A stretch of DNA of 64,000 nt from an uncultured Pelagibacteraceae bacterium (GTDB lineage: Bacteria; Pseudomonadota; Alphaproteobacteria; Pelagibacterales; Pelagibacteraceae), in the NCBI GenBank assembly GCA_902526405.1, contig CABZKL010000001.1, forward strand, positions 62,001 through 126,000, read 5' to 3'. The translations under genes and the position numbers were made by a program. Of this stretch, positions 27,390-36,318 are shown in pieces. The notes beneath the pieces are model-generated. The model worked only from the letters and a program-made list of their open reading frames with translations. It searched no databases and was not told the origin of the DNA. The first letter of the stretch is position 1. Each line of letters starts with the position of its first letter.

Positions 27390-28153
27390 TACAATATAGT
27401 TTTGCTTTTCAATATAAGACTCGTATTTCTAAAATCAGGTTTACCATATAAAATTTCATTTCCATTAAAATCAGTAATCTTCCCACCTGCATGATTTAAA
27501 ATTGCATGACCTGCTGCTATATCCCATTCATACGCTCTTGGTTCGGCAACATAACCATCGTATTCACCTGTTGCAACCACACAAAATTTGAGAGAACTTT
27601 TCATTCTAATATTTTTCTTTACTCCTAATTCATCATATATTTTTTGTATCTCAGGTTTGATTTTATTAGAGTAAGATATAAACTTAATTGGTCCATTATT
27701 TTTTGCTATTGAACTACTAAGATTTGATGTCTTTCCATTACAAAGTTCATAAGCATTACTCTCTGCATAAGAGTAAAACATTCTCTTCTTAGCAGGTGCA
27801 TTAATTAAACCTGCAACTGGTTTATTGTCCATTATTAATCCAGCATTAATTGTAAATTCTTCTAAATTATTTATGTAATCATACGTTCCATCAATTGGAT
27901 CTATAAGCCAAAAATTCTTTAAATTTGATTTGTCTTTATTCTCTAAACTTTCCTCGGAAATGATTGGAATTTCTGGAGTTATTTTAGAAATTACTTTTGA
28001 AATAAGATTATTTACTTCTAAATCACCATTGCTAACAGGCGTATTGTCTGATTTAATTTTTTTTATTAAGCCTTTTTTTCTTAATTCGATAGCTAAATCT
28101 CCAGCAGTTAAAAAACATTTAATCAAATCCTCAACTATCTTTCTTAAATCCAT
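27389..28153 (-). CDS. Inositol monophosphatase-family phosphatase, CysQ-like
   Basis: 254 aa. Metal-binding motifs are EESLEN, the WLIDPIDGTYDY segment (Asp pair near residue 80) and the C-terminal WDIAAGHAILNHAGGKITD. The NLEEFTINAGLI stretch after the metal site resembles CysQ/PAP phosphatases, which remove 3'-phosphate from PAP produced in sulfate activation, more than plain SuhB. The substrate is therefore probably PAP or a related bisphosphate, but an inositol-type phosphate is not excluded. Confidence 0.82.
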   Translation of the reverse strand: MDLRKIVEDLIKCFLTAGDLAIELRKKGLIKKIKSDNTPVSNGDLEVNNLISKVISKITPEIPIISEESLENKDKSNLKNFWLIDPIDGTYDYINNLEEFTINAGLIMDNKPVAGLINAPAKKRMFYSYAESNAYELCNGKTSNLSSSIAKNNGPIKFISYSNKIKPEIQKIYDELGVKKNIRMKSSLKFCVVATGEYDGYVAEPRAYEWDIAAGHAILNHAGGKITDFNGNEILYGKPDFRNTSLILKSKTIL

Positions 28154-28157
28154 TTTA

Positions 28158-28328
28158 TTATTTTCCTAATTTTCTAAGTTCGATATTTTTTGCATTAATT
28201 ACTTTTTTTCCAGCATTTTCAAAATTTACAGTTACTTTGTCATTTATTATAGATTGCACCTGCCCTATACCCCATTCTTTTTTGTCTGGATTAGTGACTT
28301 TGTCACCTGGTTCATAATCTAAAATCAT
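28158..28328 (-). CDS. DUF3553 protein, 56 aa
   Basis: A short gene directly upstream (4 nt) of the phosphatase gene. The product matches the alphaproteobacterial DUF3553 pattern: [20 protein letters not shown], then [13 protein letters not shown]. It is a small SH3-like beta barrel, also found fused to UvrD-type helicases, where it resembles the CarD/RNAP-interaction fold. No membrane segment. Function of the free form is unknown. Confidence 0.8.
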   Translation of the reverse strand: MILDYEPGDKVTNPDKKEWGIGQVQSIINDKVTVNFENAGKKVINAKNIELRKLGK

Positions 28329-28369
28329 TTAATTTAACTTATATTGTAAATCAGTATAAATACCACCTT

Positions 28370-29488
28370 ATGAGCAAAGAAATAAACTCTTTAGGTTTTA
28401 ACAAAAAACCATCTGATACCACCATAGTTGTTGCTATGTCTGGCGGAGTAGATTCGTCCACTGTTGCAGGTATGATGAAAAAAGAGGGTTATAAAGTTAT
28501 AGGTATTACATTAAAATTGTACGATGATGGTAAAGAAGTAGCAGCTTCTAAACAATGTTGTTCAGGTCAAGATATTATGGATGCTAAACGTGTGGCTCAT
28601 AAATTAGACATTGAACATAAAATTTTATATTATCAGGATAAATTTAAACAAGGTGTAATAAATAATTTTGTTGAAAGTTATTTAAAAGGTGAAACACCTA
28701 TCCCTTGTGTGCAATGTAATCAAACAGTAAAATTTAAAGACTTATTTGAGGTAGCAAAAAATCTTAATGCAGATGCATTGGTTACTGGTCATTATGTAAA
28801 AAGTATTACAGAACAAAATACTACAAATATGTATAGAGCTATTGATCAAACTAGAGATCAAAGTTATTTTTTATTTAATACAACTAGAGAGCAATTAGAT
28901 TATTTGAGATTTCCTTTGGGTGGAATATTAAAAGATAAAACTCGAGAAATTGCCAAAAATTTAGATTTGAATGTTGCTGATAAGCCTGATAGCCAAGACA
29001 TTTGCTTTGTTCCAAATGGTGATTATGCATCAGTTATACAAAAATTTAGACCTGACTCTTTTCAAAAAGGAAATATCAAGAATTTAAATGGAGAGGTTAT
29101 AGGAGTACATGATGGAATTATTAATTTTACAATAGGTCAACGAAAAGGAATAAAGGTATCAGATATAGAGCCTCTTTATGTACTAAAAATTAATTCTGAT
29201 AGAAATGAAATAATTGTTGGACCAAAAGAGAAACTAGGGAAAAAAACGATTTCTCTAAAAAATATTAATTTACTAGCTCCGAAAACGGATCTAGAAAAAA
29301 AAATTTTTGTGAAAGTAAGATCAACAGGAGACTTGCTAGAAGCAAATATAAATTTAAAAGATAATAAAACAGGGATTGTTAATCTAAGCTTACCAGAGGA
29401 TGGCATTTCACCAGGACAAGCTTGTGTTTTTTATAACAAAGATCAATTTGGGTATAAAGTTCTTGGTGGTGGGTGGATTAAAGAATAG
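28370..29488 (+). CDS. mnmA: tRNA 2-thiouridylase MnmA
   Basis: 372 aa. The PP-loop SGGVDS lies at 24-29, catalytic Cys116 is in IPCVQCN and the second catalytic Cys212 is in DSQDICF. The C-terminal barrel with GQRKGI and SPGQACVFY is present. The enzyme thiolates U34 of tRNA-Lys, -Glu and -Gln, taking sulfur from a relay that starts at IscS. It is divergent from the DUF3553 gene, 41 nt apart. Confidence 0.96.
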   Translation: MSKEINSLGFNKKPSDTTIVVAMSGGVDSSTVAGMMKKEGYKVIGITLKLYDDGKEVAASKQCCSGQDIMDAKRVAHKLDIEHKILYYQDKFKQGVINNFVESYLKGETPIPCVQCNQTVKFKDLFEVAKNLNADALVTGHYVKSITEQNTTNMYRAIDQTRDQSYFLFNTTREQLDYLRFPLGGILKDKTREIAKNLDLNVADKPDSQDICFVPNGDYASVIQKFRPDSFQKGNIKNLNGEVIGVHDGIINFTIGQRKGIKVSDIEPLYVLKINSDRNEIIVGPKEKLGKKTISLKNINLLAPKTDLEKKIFVKVRSTGDLLEANINLKDNKTGIVNLSLPEDGISPGQACVFYNKDQFGYKVLGGGWIKE

Positions 29489-29496
29489 AAGCCTGT

Positions 29497-29580
29497 TTAC
29501 TTCTTTTTATTTTTTCTTTTAGCTCTTCTTTTTTTTGAGCCTTGTTTTCTTCGACCTCTATGTTTTTTTGGGTAACTCAT
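29497..29580 (-). CDS. Tiny basic protein, 27 aa
   Basis: ATG at 29580, TAA at 29497. The product is MSYPKKHRGRRKQGSKK followed by a further Arg/Lys run, so nearly half of it is basic. This composition recalls small ribosome-associated or nucleic-acid-binding peptides. It fills the gap between mnmA and the lyase gene on the other strand. Reality is uncertain because the length is so small; A-rich sequence can yield Lys-rich frames by chance, but the Arg and His content is above that expectation. Confidence 0.4.
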   Translation of the reverse strand: MSYPKKHRGRRKQGSKKRRAKRKNKKK

Positions 29581-29653
29581 TCAATCCTATTTTAATTATA
29601 TTGACGTTTTTCATGGGATATAGCATTGTCCTTTAAACATATCAAATTTTATT

Positions 29654-30829
29654 ATGAGTAGCTCATTCAAGACTTTTCTTAAACATGCAGCTAAAGATTT
29701 TCACAATCAATCAGTTAACCCACCAGTAGTTAGAGCTTCAACAATTATATTTAAATCAACTAAAGATATAAGAAAAACTCAAGCAAAAGCTCAAAAAAAT
29801 CCTATTGGGGGTCATTATGATTATGCGAGACAGGGCACATCAACTACTTATATTTTGCAAAAAATTTTAACCAAGCTTGAGGAAAGTTATCATGTTTTTA
29901 CAACTCCAACAGGTTTTGGGGCAGTTTTTTTAGCTATATTTAGTGTTACCAGGCCTGGAGATGAAATTATTGCAGCAGATCCACTTTATAGTCCAACAAG
30001 AATATTAACCGAAAATTTTTTAAAAGATTTTAATATTAAAACAACTTTTTACAATCCTCATGACCTTAAAACTTTAGAAAAAAATATTACAAAAAAAACC
30101 AAGTTAATTTTTGTAGAAAATCCAGGAAGTAATTCATTTGACTTTCAAGATTTAGGAAAAATTCTTTCAATTGCCAAAAAAAATAAAATTTTAACTGCGA
30201 TGGATAACACATGGGGGACACCATACTTTTTAAAACCCATAAAACTTGGATTTGATATGTCAATTGTATCTGCAACAAAATATTATTCAGGTCATTCAGA
30301 CGTTATGGGAGGATCTTTAGCAGTAAGTAAAAAAGTATTTTCTAAAGTTAAAGCTGCAGAGAGGATTACAGGTTTGAGACTTGGCCCTGATGATGCTTAC
30401 TTGATTACAAGAGGATTAAGAACTTTAGATATAAGACTAGATAGACATAGAGAAAATTCAGAAAAAGTTGCAAAATTTCTATCTAGATTTAAAAAAATTA
30501 AACTCCTTTATCCTTATAAAAAAGGTTCTTACAATTATAAGATGTGGAAAAAGTACTATTCAGGTGCTTCTGGATTAATGGGTTTAAAAATAAAGTGTAA
30601 AAATATAAGTTCTGTAAGAAAATTTGTTAATTCACTTAAACTTTTTGGCTATGGTTATAGTTGGGGTGGCTTCGAAAGTTTAGTTTTACATCAAGAGCAT
30701 AGAGAAATTGGAATAAGAAAGTTTTTTAAATTAGCAAAAGATGAACATTTAGTGAGATTACATATTGGATTAGAAGATCCTAGCGACCTTATCGCTGATA
30801 TTAAGCAAGCTTTAAAACACTTAAAGTAA
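29654..30829 (+). CDS. metC: Cystathionine beta-lyase (PLP, Cys/Met metabolism family)
   Basis: 391 aa. The PLP lysine is Lys209 in SATKYYSGHSD. GHYDYARQGTST, TTPTGFGAVF and MDNTWGTPYF are conserved family segments, with the Asp of MDNTW that pairs with PLP nitrogen. The WGGFESL segment near the C-terminus with HxxLGLED fits MetC-type beta-lyases rather than gamma-synthases. It would convert cystathionine to homocysteine, or desulfurise cysteine. The MFS gene follows after 6 nt. Confidence 0.85.
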   Translation: MSSSFKTFLKHAAKDFHNQSVNPPVVRASTIIFKSTKDIRKTQAKAQKNPIGGHYDYARQGTSTTYILQKILTKLEESYHVFTTPTGFGAVFLAIFSVTRPGDEIIAADPLYSPTRILTENFLKDFNIKTTFYNPHDLKTLEKNITKKTKLIFVENPGSNSFDFQDLGKILSIAKKNKILTAMDNTWGTPYFLKPIKLGFDMSIVSATKYYSGHSDVMGGSLAVSKKVFSKVKAAERITGLRLGPDDAYLITRGLRTLDIRLDRHRENSEKVAKFLSRFKKIKLLYPYKKGSYNYKMWKKYYSGASGLMGLKIKCKNISSVRKFVNSLKLFGYGYSWGGFESLVLHQEHREIGIRKFFKLAKDEHLVRLHIGLEDPSDLIADIKQALKHLK

Positions 30830-30835
30830 TTTTCT

Positions 30836-32056
30836 ATGAGCACAGATAAATTTATTAGAAATAAAACAGCTTTAATAACTTTAATAGCTGCTTGTGTGGT
30901 AGTCTTAATATCTTTAGGTATAAGACAAACTTTTGGCTTATTCTTTATGGATTTCAAAGATGATCTGGGTATTTCTTTAACAGAGGCTGGACTGTCAATA
31001 GGGCTACAAATGTTAATGTGGGGACTTACTGGTCCTATATTTGGTGCAATAGCAGATAAATATGGAGGACATAAAGCTATAGCATTAGCATTTGTTTTTT
31101 TTATAGCAGGTATTTATTTTCTTTACGCGGGTCCAAACACAGGAATATTTTTTCAAATAGATATGGGTATTTTAGTTGGTATTGGATTAGGTGGTACTGC
31201 TATTAGTATTCCAATGGCTATAGTGGGTAAACATTTCCCTTTATCAAATAGAACAATTGCAATGAGTTTAGTAACAGCAATAGGTTCTTTTGGATATTTT
31301 TTATCACCACTGCTAACAACTTATTCACTTAGTGAAAATGGATGGCAAATTACATTAATTGCCTTCCTTTTTGCATTATTTATAGGTTTAATAGTCTCAT
31401 ATTTTGTAAGATCTCCTTCATTAGAACAAAGTATTGAAACACCAAATTCTCAAAGTACTATAGAAGCAATTAAAGAAGCATTTGCCTCAAAAAGTTATAT
31501 TCTTTTAGTCTCTGGCTTTTTTGTGTGCGGATTTCATATTACATTAGTTGGCACACATGTACCTACTTATGTGATTGATAGAGGATTAGAAAGCTGGACT
31601 GCGGCTGCAATATTATCTTTGATTGGATTATTTAATATTTTTGGTTCACTTTTGAGTGGTTATTTATCAACTAAGATAAGTAAAAAAATTATCTTGAGTT
31701 TTATTTATTCTTTAAGAGGATTATCAATTATATTATTTATATTCTTACCAGCCAGCAATATTAATGCTTTTATTTTTGGTGCTAGTTTTGGTTTCTTGTG
31801 GTTGTCAACTGTACCAGCCACAAGTGGAATTGTCGCTCATATGTTTGGAACAAAATATTTAGGTTTATTATATGGAATTGTTTTTTTAAGTCATCAAATA
31901 GGATCATTTTTTGGAGCTTATCTAGGCGGTTTATTTCATGATATTTATGGTTCTTATGATTATGCGTGGTATTTGGCAATTGCATTATCAATTTTCGCTG
32001 CAATAATTCATTTACCTATAAAAGAAGAACCAGTGCTAAGATTAAAAATAAACTAA
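30836..32056 (+). CDS. MFS transporter
   Basis: 406 aa with 12 predicted helices and the MFS loop 2-3 motif GAIADKYGGHKA (about 65-76). It resembles the oxalate/formate antiporter and monocarboxylate-type branch (SVTAIGSFGYFLSPL-like segment). Substrate unknown. It lies 6 nt after the PLP lyase and 1 nt before pabB, so all may share a transcript. Confidence 0.85.
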   Translation: MSTDKFIRNKTALITLIAACVVVLISLGIRQTFGLFFMDFKDDLGISLTEAGLSIGLQMLMWGLTGPIFGAIADKYGGHKAIALAFVFFIAGIYFLYAGPNTGIFFQIDMGILVGIGLGGTAISIPMAIVGKHFPLSNRTIAMSLVTAIGSFGYFLSPLLTTYSLSENGWQITLIAFLFALFIGLIVSYFVRSPSLEQSIETPNSQSTIEAIKEAFASKSYILLVSGFFVCGFHITLVGTHVPTYVIDRGLESWTAAAILSLIGLFNIFGSLLSGYLSTKISKKIILSFIYSLRGLSIILFIFLPASNINAFIFGASFGFLWLSTVPATSGIVAHMFGTKYLGLLYGIVFLSHQIGSFFGAYLGGLFHDIYGSYDYAWYLAIALSIFAAIIHLPIKEEPVLRLKIN

Positions 32057-32057
32057 A

Positions 32058-33221
32058 TTGAATACTAATAAAATTTTAAACGATATTAATTTATCCGCTA
32101 AACCCTATGTTATATACAAAACATCAAAGGGCTTTGATTTATTTACAGATTTTTCAAAAAAAATTATTTTATCAAATAATAATGTTAATAATTTTTTAAA
32201 GATAAATTTTTCAAATAAAAAAAAAATTAAAAAAACAGATCTTTATATTGGTTTTTTTGGATACGAAATATTAAATTACTTAATTGGTATTAAATTTCCT
32301 AAGCAAAAAACTAACTTTTTTCCTAAGGGAATATTTTATAAACCTGAAACTTTAATAAGCTTAAGTGAAAATTTATCTTTTAAATCTCCGTCAAAAGAAA
32401 AAAAAAGTAAACAATTCAAAATAAATATTAATAGGAAAAATTATACAAAAATTTTTAATAAGTTTAAAAAAAAAATTAAACAAGGTGAAACCTATCAAAT
32501 TAAAATTTGTACTAAGTATAAAAATAAATCAAAAATAGATCCTCTAGATTTTTTTTGTCGTTTATCTCAATCCAATCTTGCTCCAGAGGCTTTTATGATT
32601 AAAGATAAAAATTATTCAGTTATTAGCTGTTCGCCTGAGACTTTAATTGAGAAAAAAGGAAGATCAATAATTACTAAACCAATTGCAGGCACTCTTAAGA
32701 AAAATGCAAGTCTTAATAAAAGTAAAGCTCTTCAATACTTTAGGAAAAACATTAAAGAGACAAAGGAGCATAATATGATTGTTGATATGGAACGAAGTGA
32801 TTTATCGCGGATATGTGTTCCAGGATCTGTTAAAATCAAAAAAGAAAAAACTATAGAGGAATACAAGGATCTTTTTCATTATGTAAGTTTGATAAAAGGC
32901 AAGTTGAGTGAAAACGTAAAAACCATTGATATAGTTAAATCAATGATGCCTGGTGGTTCTGTAATAGGTTGTCCTAAAGTAAGCACATTAAATCTTTTAA
33001 ATAACCAAGAAAAGGAAAACAGAAATATTTACACAGGAAGTTTTGGATATATAAAATTTAATGGAGATATGAAGTTTAATATTATTATTCGCTCAATACT
33101 AAATTATAAAAATATTTCAGAAATTTCAGTCGCATCTGGTGTTGTAATAGATAGTAATGCTAATCATGAATTTAATGAAAATTTTATAAAAGCAAAAGCT
33201 CTAATAGATTTATTCAAATGA
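32058..33221 (+). CDS. pabB: Aminodeoxychorismate synthase component I
   Basis: 387 aa chorismate-binding enzyme starting at TTG, 1 nt after the MFS stop; no ATG start fits. Family motifs are KQGETYQIKICTK, SCSPETLIEKKG, KPIAGTLKK, KETKEHNMIVDMERSDLSRIC, MMPGGSVIGCPK and YTGSFGYIKF. It is shorter in the N-terminal lobe than TrpE. Grouped with a glutamine amidotransferase and a PabC-type enzyme, it makes 4-amino-4-deoxychorismate for folate synthesis. Confidence 0.88.
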   Translation: MNTNKILNDINLSAKPYVIYKTSKGFDLFTDFSKKIILSNNNVNNFLKINFSNKKKIKKTDLYIGFFGYEILNYLIGIKFPKQKTNFFPKGIFYKPETLISLSENLSFKSPSKEKKSKQFKININRKNYTKIFNKFKKKIKQGETYQIKICTKYKNKSKIDPLDFFCRLSQSNLAPEAFMIKDKNYSVISCSPETLIEKKGRSIITKPIAGTLKKNASLNKSKALQYFRKNIKETKEHNMIVDMERSDLSRICVPGSVKIKKEKTIEEYKDLFHYVSLIKGKLSENVKTIDIVKSMMPGGSVIGCPKVSTLNLLNNQEKENRNIYTGSFGYIKFNGDMKFNIIIRSILNYKNISEISVASGVVIDSNANHEFNENFIKAKALIDLFK

Positions 33222-33775
33222 TATATGTGATTGATCATAAAGACTCATTTACTCACAATGTAGTACATCAATTATCTTTGTTTGATAAAGTTAAATGTAC
33301 AAATTATGACGAGATTAATATTAGATATTTAAAAAGAGCGTCAACAATTGTTTTATCACCAGGACCTGGATCTCCAAAAGATTATCCAATAACTAGTAGG
33401 ATCTATAAAAATTTTAAAGGAAAAAAAAGAATAGTTGGAATTTGTTTAGGATTTCAACAAATATTATTCTGTGAGGGTGCAAAAATAGTACAACAAAAAC
33501 AAATTTATCATGGGTTCCAGTCTAAAGTTAAAGTTGTAAGTAAAAATTCTATTTTTAAAAATAAAAATAGTTATAAGGTAGGTCGTTACCATTCTTTAAA
33601 GTTAGAAGAACCTTTTTATTCTAAAAATTTTGACATAACCATGAGATGTGCTATTTCAGGTTCAGCAATGGCATTAGAAAATAACATTGATAAAATTTAT
33701 GGATTTCAATTTCACCCTGAATCTTTTTTAACTGTAAATGGTAACCTACTTATTAAAAAAATCTTATCAGCTTAA
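33218..33775 (+). CDS. pabA: Aminodeoxychorismate synthase glutaminase component
   Basis: 185 aa class I glutamine amidotransferase: Cys76 in VGICLGFQQ, oxyanion LSPGPGSP, and the His/Glu pair in FQFHPES. It releases ammonia for PabB. It starts 4 nt before the pabB stop, so translation is coupled. It probably serves PabB only, because trpE/trpD are not here, but a shared use with anthranilate synthase cannot be excluded. Confidence 0.9.
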   Translation: MIYVIDHKDSFTHNVVHQLSLFDKVKCTNYDEINIRYLKRASTIVLSPGPGSPKDYPITSRIYKNFKGKKRIVGICLGFQQILFCEGAKIVQQKQIYHGFQSKVKVVSKNSIFKNKNSYKVGRYHSLKLEEPFYSKNFDITMRCAISGSAMALENNIDKIYGFQFHPESFLTVNGNLLIKKILSA

Positions 33776-34505
33776 AGATCTTAAAGAGGTAGAATTTCAA
33801 GATCTTTGGGGTGACCATGGAGTATTTACAACTATGTGGATATATGGCTCAACACCAAAAATTCTTTTTTTTAAAGAACATATTCAAAATTTATTAAAAT
33901 CAATAAAAAAATACAAAATTTTTAAATCTTCAATTAAAAAAGATATTAATAAATTAATTAAATCAAATTTAGATTCTAAAAAAAATTATAACCATTTGTT
34001 GAGAGTTGCGGTAAATAAAAAAATAATATCAATATCTTTTAGGAAAAGAATTAAATCAAAAATTGATTTCAATTTAAAACTTGTTAAATTAAAAAGAGAA
34101 AAACCTGAATATAAAAATCTTAAATATAAAGAAATTTTAAAATATTTATCTAAAATGGATAACTCTAGATCTGATATCGGATTATGTTCCGATAAAAAAA
34201 TATTTGAAACTGGTACTTCAAACATTTTTTTCGTAAGAAACAATAAATTATATTCACCTGCAAAAAATTGTTACAAAGGAATTACTTATAAATTTTTTGA
34301 GACCAAAATAAAAAAAATAATTAAAAAAGATATAATGATTGATACATTGTTAAAATATGATGAAATTATTTTGATAGGTTCGGGCAAAGGTGTCGCCTCT
34401 GTCAAGACTGTAGATAAAATTGGATGGAAAAGAAAAAGTTTAAAAACTTTTAATTTACTAAATAATTATTATTCATTAGCTGCAAAAAAATACCCAAGGT
34501 ATTAA
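33738..34505 (+). CDS. pabC: Aminodeoxychorismate lyase-like (class IV aminotransferase fold)
   Basis: 255 aa. The start region has DHGVFTTMW in the place of the family DRGFFET, and the middle has LKYKEILKYLSKM, which carries the PLP lysine, then IFETGTSNIFFV matching the SN motif. It would release pyruvate from aminodeoxychorismate to give 4-aminobenzoate. The only start fitting the fold overlaps pabA by 38 nt, an unusually long overlap. The sequence is divergent (very Lys-rich), so function rests on pabB/pabA context. Confidence 0.8.
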   Translation: MVTYLLKKSYQLKDLKEVEFQDLWGDHGVFTTMWIYGSTPKILFFKEHIQNLLKSIKKYKIFKSSIKKDINKLIKSNLDSKKNYNHLLRVAVNKKIISISFRKRIKSKIDFNLKLVKLKREKPEYKNLKYKEILKYLSKMDNSRSDIGLCSDKKIFETGTSNIFFVRNNKLYSPAKNCYKGITYKFFETKIKKIIKKDIMIDTLLKYDEIILIGSGKGVASVKTVDKIGWKRKSLKTFNLLNNYYSLAAKKYPRY

Positions 34506-34508
34506 GTG

Positions 34509-34909
34509 ATGGTGAAAGATCACAACAATCCTTGCCATTTTTGTAATTCTGAAATAAGTGATATTGCTAATGAAAATGAGCTAACATATGCAAGTTACGA
34601 TACATATCCCGTCTCTAATCTTCATTAACTAATTATCCCTAAAAGGCATTTCTGTGATTTTTTTGATTTAACTAACGATAAGTTAGAAGCATGTAATAAT
34701 CTTATAAAAAAATAAAGAATGAAATCACCGCAAAAGATAAAACTGTTAAAGCATTTAATATTAGAATAAATGCTGGAAAAATTTAAGGTCAATCTATTAT
34801 ACATTGTAATATTCATATAACAACCTTAAGAGAAGGAGATGCAGAGAATCCCCAAGGTGAAGTTAGGTTTGCAATTCCTAAAAATCAACATTACAAACGA
34901 AAAATATAA
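34509..34909 (+). pseudogene. Degraded HIT-family hydrolase gene
   Basis: This stretch follows pabC by 3 nt and translates in two frames into a recognisable HIT protein: PCHFCNSEISDIANENELTYA, then LIIPKRHFCDFFDLTNDKLEAC, then GQSIIHCNIHITTLREGDAE and a C-terminal YKRKI. It is broken by a TAA at 34626-34628 (after SNLH), a one-base loss in an A7 run at 34706-34712 that shifts frame, and another TAA at 34784-34786 before the GQSII segment. The catalytic HxHxH has become HCNIH. The upstream pab genes are intact. This fills the 517-nt gap before aprM, with no other gene seen. Confidence 0.85.
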
Positions 34910-35021
34910 ATTCTAAGTTGTTATTAAGGACAAAATAACCAATAGTTTATGTTGATATGATGATTTAACTAGATTAGAAAATCTTTAAAATTAGACCAAA
35001 ATAATTTAGTTTAAGGGTAAA

Positions 35022-35816
35022 ATGTTAAATACAAATCCATTTTCTACTTTAGCAGAGACAGTTTCTCCAATTGCGATGCAAAGTTTTATTATTGCTATGG
35101 TAGTATTGATTGCAGCTGGAACAATCATCCAAATGATTTCTCACAGGAACTTAACATATTTTTTTAATAATGCTAAAAAAGCAAAACTTAATGCAACAAA
35201 AGAACTTGGAGTAGGGGAAAAAGTATCTATCGTTGCAAAGACAACAGTTTACGACATCGGCACTACCTCTGAGCTTGGGTTTGGCAAAAGAAGGTTAGCT
35301 CATGTACTTGGCATGTATGGTACGATTTTATTTTGGGTTGCATCTGCTGTTTTAGTTTTTGGCTACACAGGTGCAGAAAAGTCATCTTCAACTATTTGGT
35401 CTATGATATGGCACATAGGAGCAATACTAACATGTGTTGGTGGATATTGGTTCTGGTTTTTTTTAAGAGTGGATGTTTCCGCAGAAGCACATCCATGGTA
35501 CAGGATTATTAAAGCAGACTTATTTGTTTTAGCTCTATTAGCTTGTGCAACTTTTGGTTTGCTATGGTCATATACTCAGTTCAATGGACAAACTGGATTA
35601 TCGTATTTATTTTTAACTTTATTTGTAGTTTCAAATTTAATTTTATTTGGAGGAATTTACTGGTCTAAGTTTGCTCATATGTTTTATAAACCTGGAGCAG
35701 CGATACAAAAAAATTTGGCAGAAGCAGATGGGTCAAGGGACAATCTACCACCACCAGCAGACGCACCTGAGCAATTTGGCTTAGGTATAAAAAGAGAACA
35801 GCCAAAACATTATTAA
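35022..35816 (+). CDS. aprM: AprM-like membrane anchor of adenylylsulfate reductase
   Basis: 264 aa with five or so hydrophobic helices and His-containing segments (VLGMYGTILFWVA, WHIGAILTCVGGYWFWFFLRVDVSAEAHPW) of the kind that hold heme in NarI/DsrM-type quinone-reacting subunits. It precedes aprB and aprA in the same orientation, as described for AprM in sulfur-oxidising bacteria. It would link APS reductase, running in the sulfite-oxidising direction, to the quinone pool. The C-terminus is Pro-rich and cytoplasmic. Confidence 0.82.
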   Translation: MLNTNPFSTLAETVSPIAMQSFIIAMVVLIAAGTIIQMISHRNLTYFFNNAKKAKLNATKELGVGEKVSIVAKTTVYDIGTTSELGFGKRRLAHVLGMYGTILFWVASAVLVFGYTGAEKSSSTIWSMIWHIGAILTCVGGYWFWFFLRVDVSAEAHPWYRIIKADLFVLALLACATFGLLWSYTQFNGQTGLSYLFLTLFVVSNLILFGGIYWSKFAHMFYKPGAAIQKNLAEADGSRDNLPPPADAPEQFGLGIKREQPKHY

Positions 35817-35847
35817 TATGATAATAAAAAAAGGAAATAATTAAATT

Positions 35848-36318
35848 ATGTCAACTTTTGTATATATGACTAGATGTGACGGATGTGGTCACTGTGTAGA
35901 TATTTGCCCTTCAGATATAATGCACATTGATGAAAACATAAGACGTGCAAAAAATATAGAGCCTAATTTTTGTTGGGAGTGTTATTCGTGTGTAAAAGCT
36001 TGTCCTAATCACGCAATTGATGTCAGAGGTTATGCTGACTTTGCTCCGATGGGCCACAGTGTAAGAGTTAGAAGAGAAGAAGAAAAAGGTACTATTTCAT
36101 GGAAGATTAAATTTAGAAATGGAACTACTAAGGACTTTGTCTCACCAATAACAACAAAACCTTGGGGGAAATTTATTCCCAAATTAGCTGAAGGTGATAA
36201 ACCCAATCAAGGAGAAATTAATTCTCAAAGATTATATACTGAGCCAGAAGGACTTAATATCGATGGTGAACTACCAAGTGTTCCAAAAGACTCTTTTAAA
36301 AAAGGTGTTTATTATTAA
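35848..36318 (+). CDS. aprB: Adenylylsulfate reductase beta subunit
   Basis: 156 aa ferredoxin-like subunit. Two [4Fe-4S] motifs are visible: CDGCGHCVDICP (near 11-22) and CWECYSCVKACP (near 43-54). The C-terminal region includes KPWGKFIP and PSVPKDS typical of AprB. It carries electrons from AprA to the membrane partner AprM. The aprA start overlaps its stop by 1 nt (TAATG), so the two subunits are coupled. Confidence 0.94.
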   Translation: MSTFVYMTRCDGCGHCVDICPSDIMHIDENIRRAKNIEPNFCWECYSCVKACPNHAIDVRGYADFAPMGHSVRVRREEEKGTISWKIKFRNGTTKDFVSPITTKPWGKFIPKLAEGDKPNQGEINSQRLYTEPEGLNIDGELPSVPKDSFKKGVYY

